NCBI GenBank assembly: GCA_029250345.1
Contig: JAQXFL010000164.1
Coordinates: forward strand, 1-13,730
Length of the DNA: 13,730 nucleotides
Source: Candidatus Poseidoniaceae archaeon
Lineage (GTDB): Archaea > Thermoplasmatota > Poseidoniia > Poseidoniales > Poseidoniaceae
Reading direction: 5' to 3'
Numbering within the stretch: the stretch's first letter is position 1; every line of letters begins with the position of its first letter. The notes under the pieces were generated by a model. The model was not told the DNA's origin and searched no databases. It worked only from the letters and a program-made list of their open reading frames with translations. Made by a program: the position numbers and the translations under genes. Shown in pieces: positions 12,762 to 13,730 of the stretch.

Positions 12762-13730
12762 ATGGTTAAGCAATGGGACGATGAAGGCGCCTTTGAAGAC
12801 CAGGCGGACATCGATGTTGGCCTAGGAGACCTCACAGAGCGTGACCCGTTTGACCTTTCTCGGGCACTTGAAGGGGCTGCATTGGAACACCTGCACCCGG
12901 ATAAGAAGCGTTTGAACCTACATTCGGAGTTTCAACCCTCCGGAGACCAACCTAAAGCAATTGAAAAATTAATTTCCCAATTGGAAAATGGACAAGAACG
13001 CTCCGTTTTGCTCGGAGTAACGGGGAGTGGCAAGACTTACGCTATGGCTCAAGTGATCCAACACCTCAATATTCCAACTCTTATCATTAGCCATAACAAG
13101 ACACTAGCAAGGCAATTGTATCAAGAAATGGCAGGTTATTTCCCCGAAAATGCCGTCGACTATTTCGTTTCCCATTACGACTATTATCAGCCTGAGGCAT
13201 ACCTTGCTAAGCGCGACTTGTACATCGATAAAGAGTTGTCAATCAACGAACGAATTGAGCAAGAACGATTTGCTGCAGTGGCTTCGTTGGTCACTCGCCC
13301 TGATTGCGTCATCGTATCTTCTGTATCATGCATTTACGGACTCAACCCCCCAGAGACTTTCTTGGAGTATCACGTTCGAGTTCACGTCGGACAACATATC
13401 GAAACAAGCGATTTACTTCGAGAACTCATCGTGCTTCAATACAAGAGGACGACCGTGGATTTGTCGAGGGGCGAGTGCAGGCTACGAGGCGAAGTACTGG
13501 ATGTATGGATGCCAAGCCGAGACGATCCTCTACGTATTCAGTTCGACTTCGATGGCGTCACAAAGATTCAGGTCTGTGACCCTGTGACTTGGGAAGTTCT
13601 TGATTCACTCGACGAAGCATGGATTCACCCAAAGGAGTTTTTCATGACCAGCCCAGAACGGTATGAAGCTGCTCTGGGCTCCATCGAGGATGAACTCGAT
13701 GACCGTATTGCACACTATTCCAGCCTCGGC
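12762..13730 (+). CDS. uvrB: UvrABC nucleotide excision repair protein UvrB (N-terminal part, runs off the right edge)
   Basis: UvrB is the helicase-like damage-verification subunit of bacterial-type nucleotide excision repair, which receives DNA from UvrA and then recruits UvrC. The first 323 codons are visible and in frame to the last base. Signatures are FQPSGDQPKAIEKL (57-70), the Walker A loop GVTGSGKT (85-92), SHNKTLARQLYQEM (110-123), the DNA-clasping beta-hairpin region YFVSHYDYYQPEAYLAKRDL (134-153), SVSCIYGL (187-194), and the UvrA-contact domain starting LIVLQYKRTTVDLSRGECRL. A 45-residue acidic extension (MVKQWDDEGAFEDQADIDVG onward) precedes the point where E. coli UvrB begins. 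The ATG is well supported by GAGGTGAG at 12751-12758. Helicase motifs V and VI and the UvrC-binding domain lie outside the window. UvrB in archaea is generally regarded as acquired from bacteria and is typical of some mesophilic lineages. Confidence 0.95.
   Translation, partial: MVKQWDDEGAFEDQADIDVGLGDLTERDPFDLSRALEGAALEHLHPDKKRLNLHSEFQPSGDQPKAIEKLISQLENGQERSVLLGVTGSGKTYAMAQVIQHLNIPTLIISHNKTLARQLYQEMAGYFPENAVDYFVSHYDYYQPEAYLAKRDLYIDKELSINERIEQERFAAVASLVTRPDCVIVSSVSCIYGLNPPETFLEYHVRVHVGQHIETSDLLRELIVLQYKRTTVDLSRGECRLRGEVLDVWMPSRDDPLRIQFDFDGVTKIQVCDPVTWEVLDSLDEAWIHPKEFFMTSPERYEAALGSIEDELDDRIAHYSSLG

Noticed and set aside
1..13730. tRNA, rRNA, CRISPR array, insertion sequence, prophage or toxin-antitoxin module
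   Set aside because: Gaps between genes are all under 110 bases, none has a cloverleaf-like pattern or direct repeat array, and no transposase, integrase or toxin motif appears in any plausible frame.

Overview
This looks like a chromosomal piece of a marine archaeon, most probably a Marine Group II euryarchaeote (Candidatus Poseidoniales). That is inferred from gene content: an archaeal long-form FKBP with a SAP tail, a halocyanin-like blue copper protein, a geranylgeranyl-reductase-family flavoprotein, a photolyase-related iron-sulfur flavoprotein, bacterial-type UvrB, and an AT-rich TATA-like promoter between divergent genes. No 16S or ribosomal gene is present to settle it. The window is densely coded, with no stretch over 300 bases without a gene. 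I see no rRNA, tRNA, CRISPR, insertion sequence or phage gene.

Left part (1-5579, all minus strand, transcribed right to left): blue copper protein, FAD reductase of the geranylgeranyl reductase family, a very long CcmF haem lyase, FKBP-SAP peptidyl-prolyl isomerase, and the first 49 codons of a small membrane protein that leaves the left edge. Middle (5679-9380, plus strand): UbiD-family decarboxylase and UbiA-family prenyltransferase joined by a one-base overlap, then a MazG-like pyrophosphohydrolase and a one-domain O6-alkylguanine-DNA alkyltransferase. Next, on the minus strand (9384-10190), is a single-domain voltage-gated sodium channel of the NaChBac type. Right part (10262-13730, plus strand): photolyase-related protein, a short-chain dehydrogenase, and the first 323 codons of UvrB.

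Two themes emerge. Around the divergent promoter near 5610 sit genes for making and using a respiratory chain: quinone ring prenylation and decarboxylation (UbiA, UbiD), possible saturation of an isoprenoid tail, a blue copper electron carrier, and cytochrome c maturation. From 8621 to the right edge, four genes guard nucleotides and DNA: MazG-like, alkyltransferase, photolyase-related protein and UvrB. The sodium channel is inserted among them and shares a promoter region with the photolyase-related gene.

No wholly new multi-gene system is evident. The items most worth a second look are the archaeal sodium channel and its shared promoter, the respiratory locus, a sortase-like C-terminal signal on the copper protein, the inverted repeats inside ubiD, and a repeated 5' element before two minus-strand genes.
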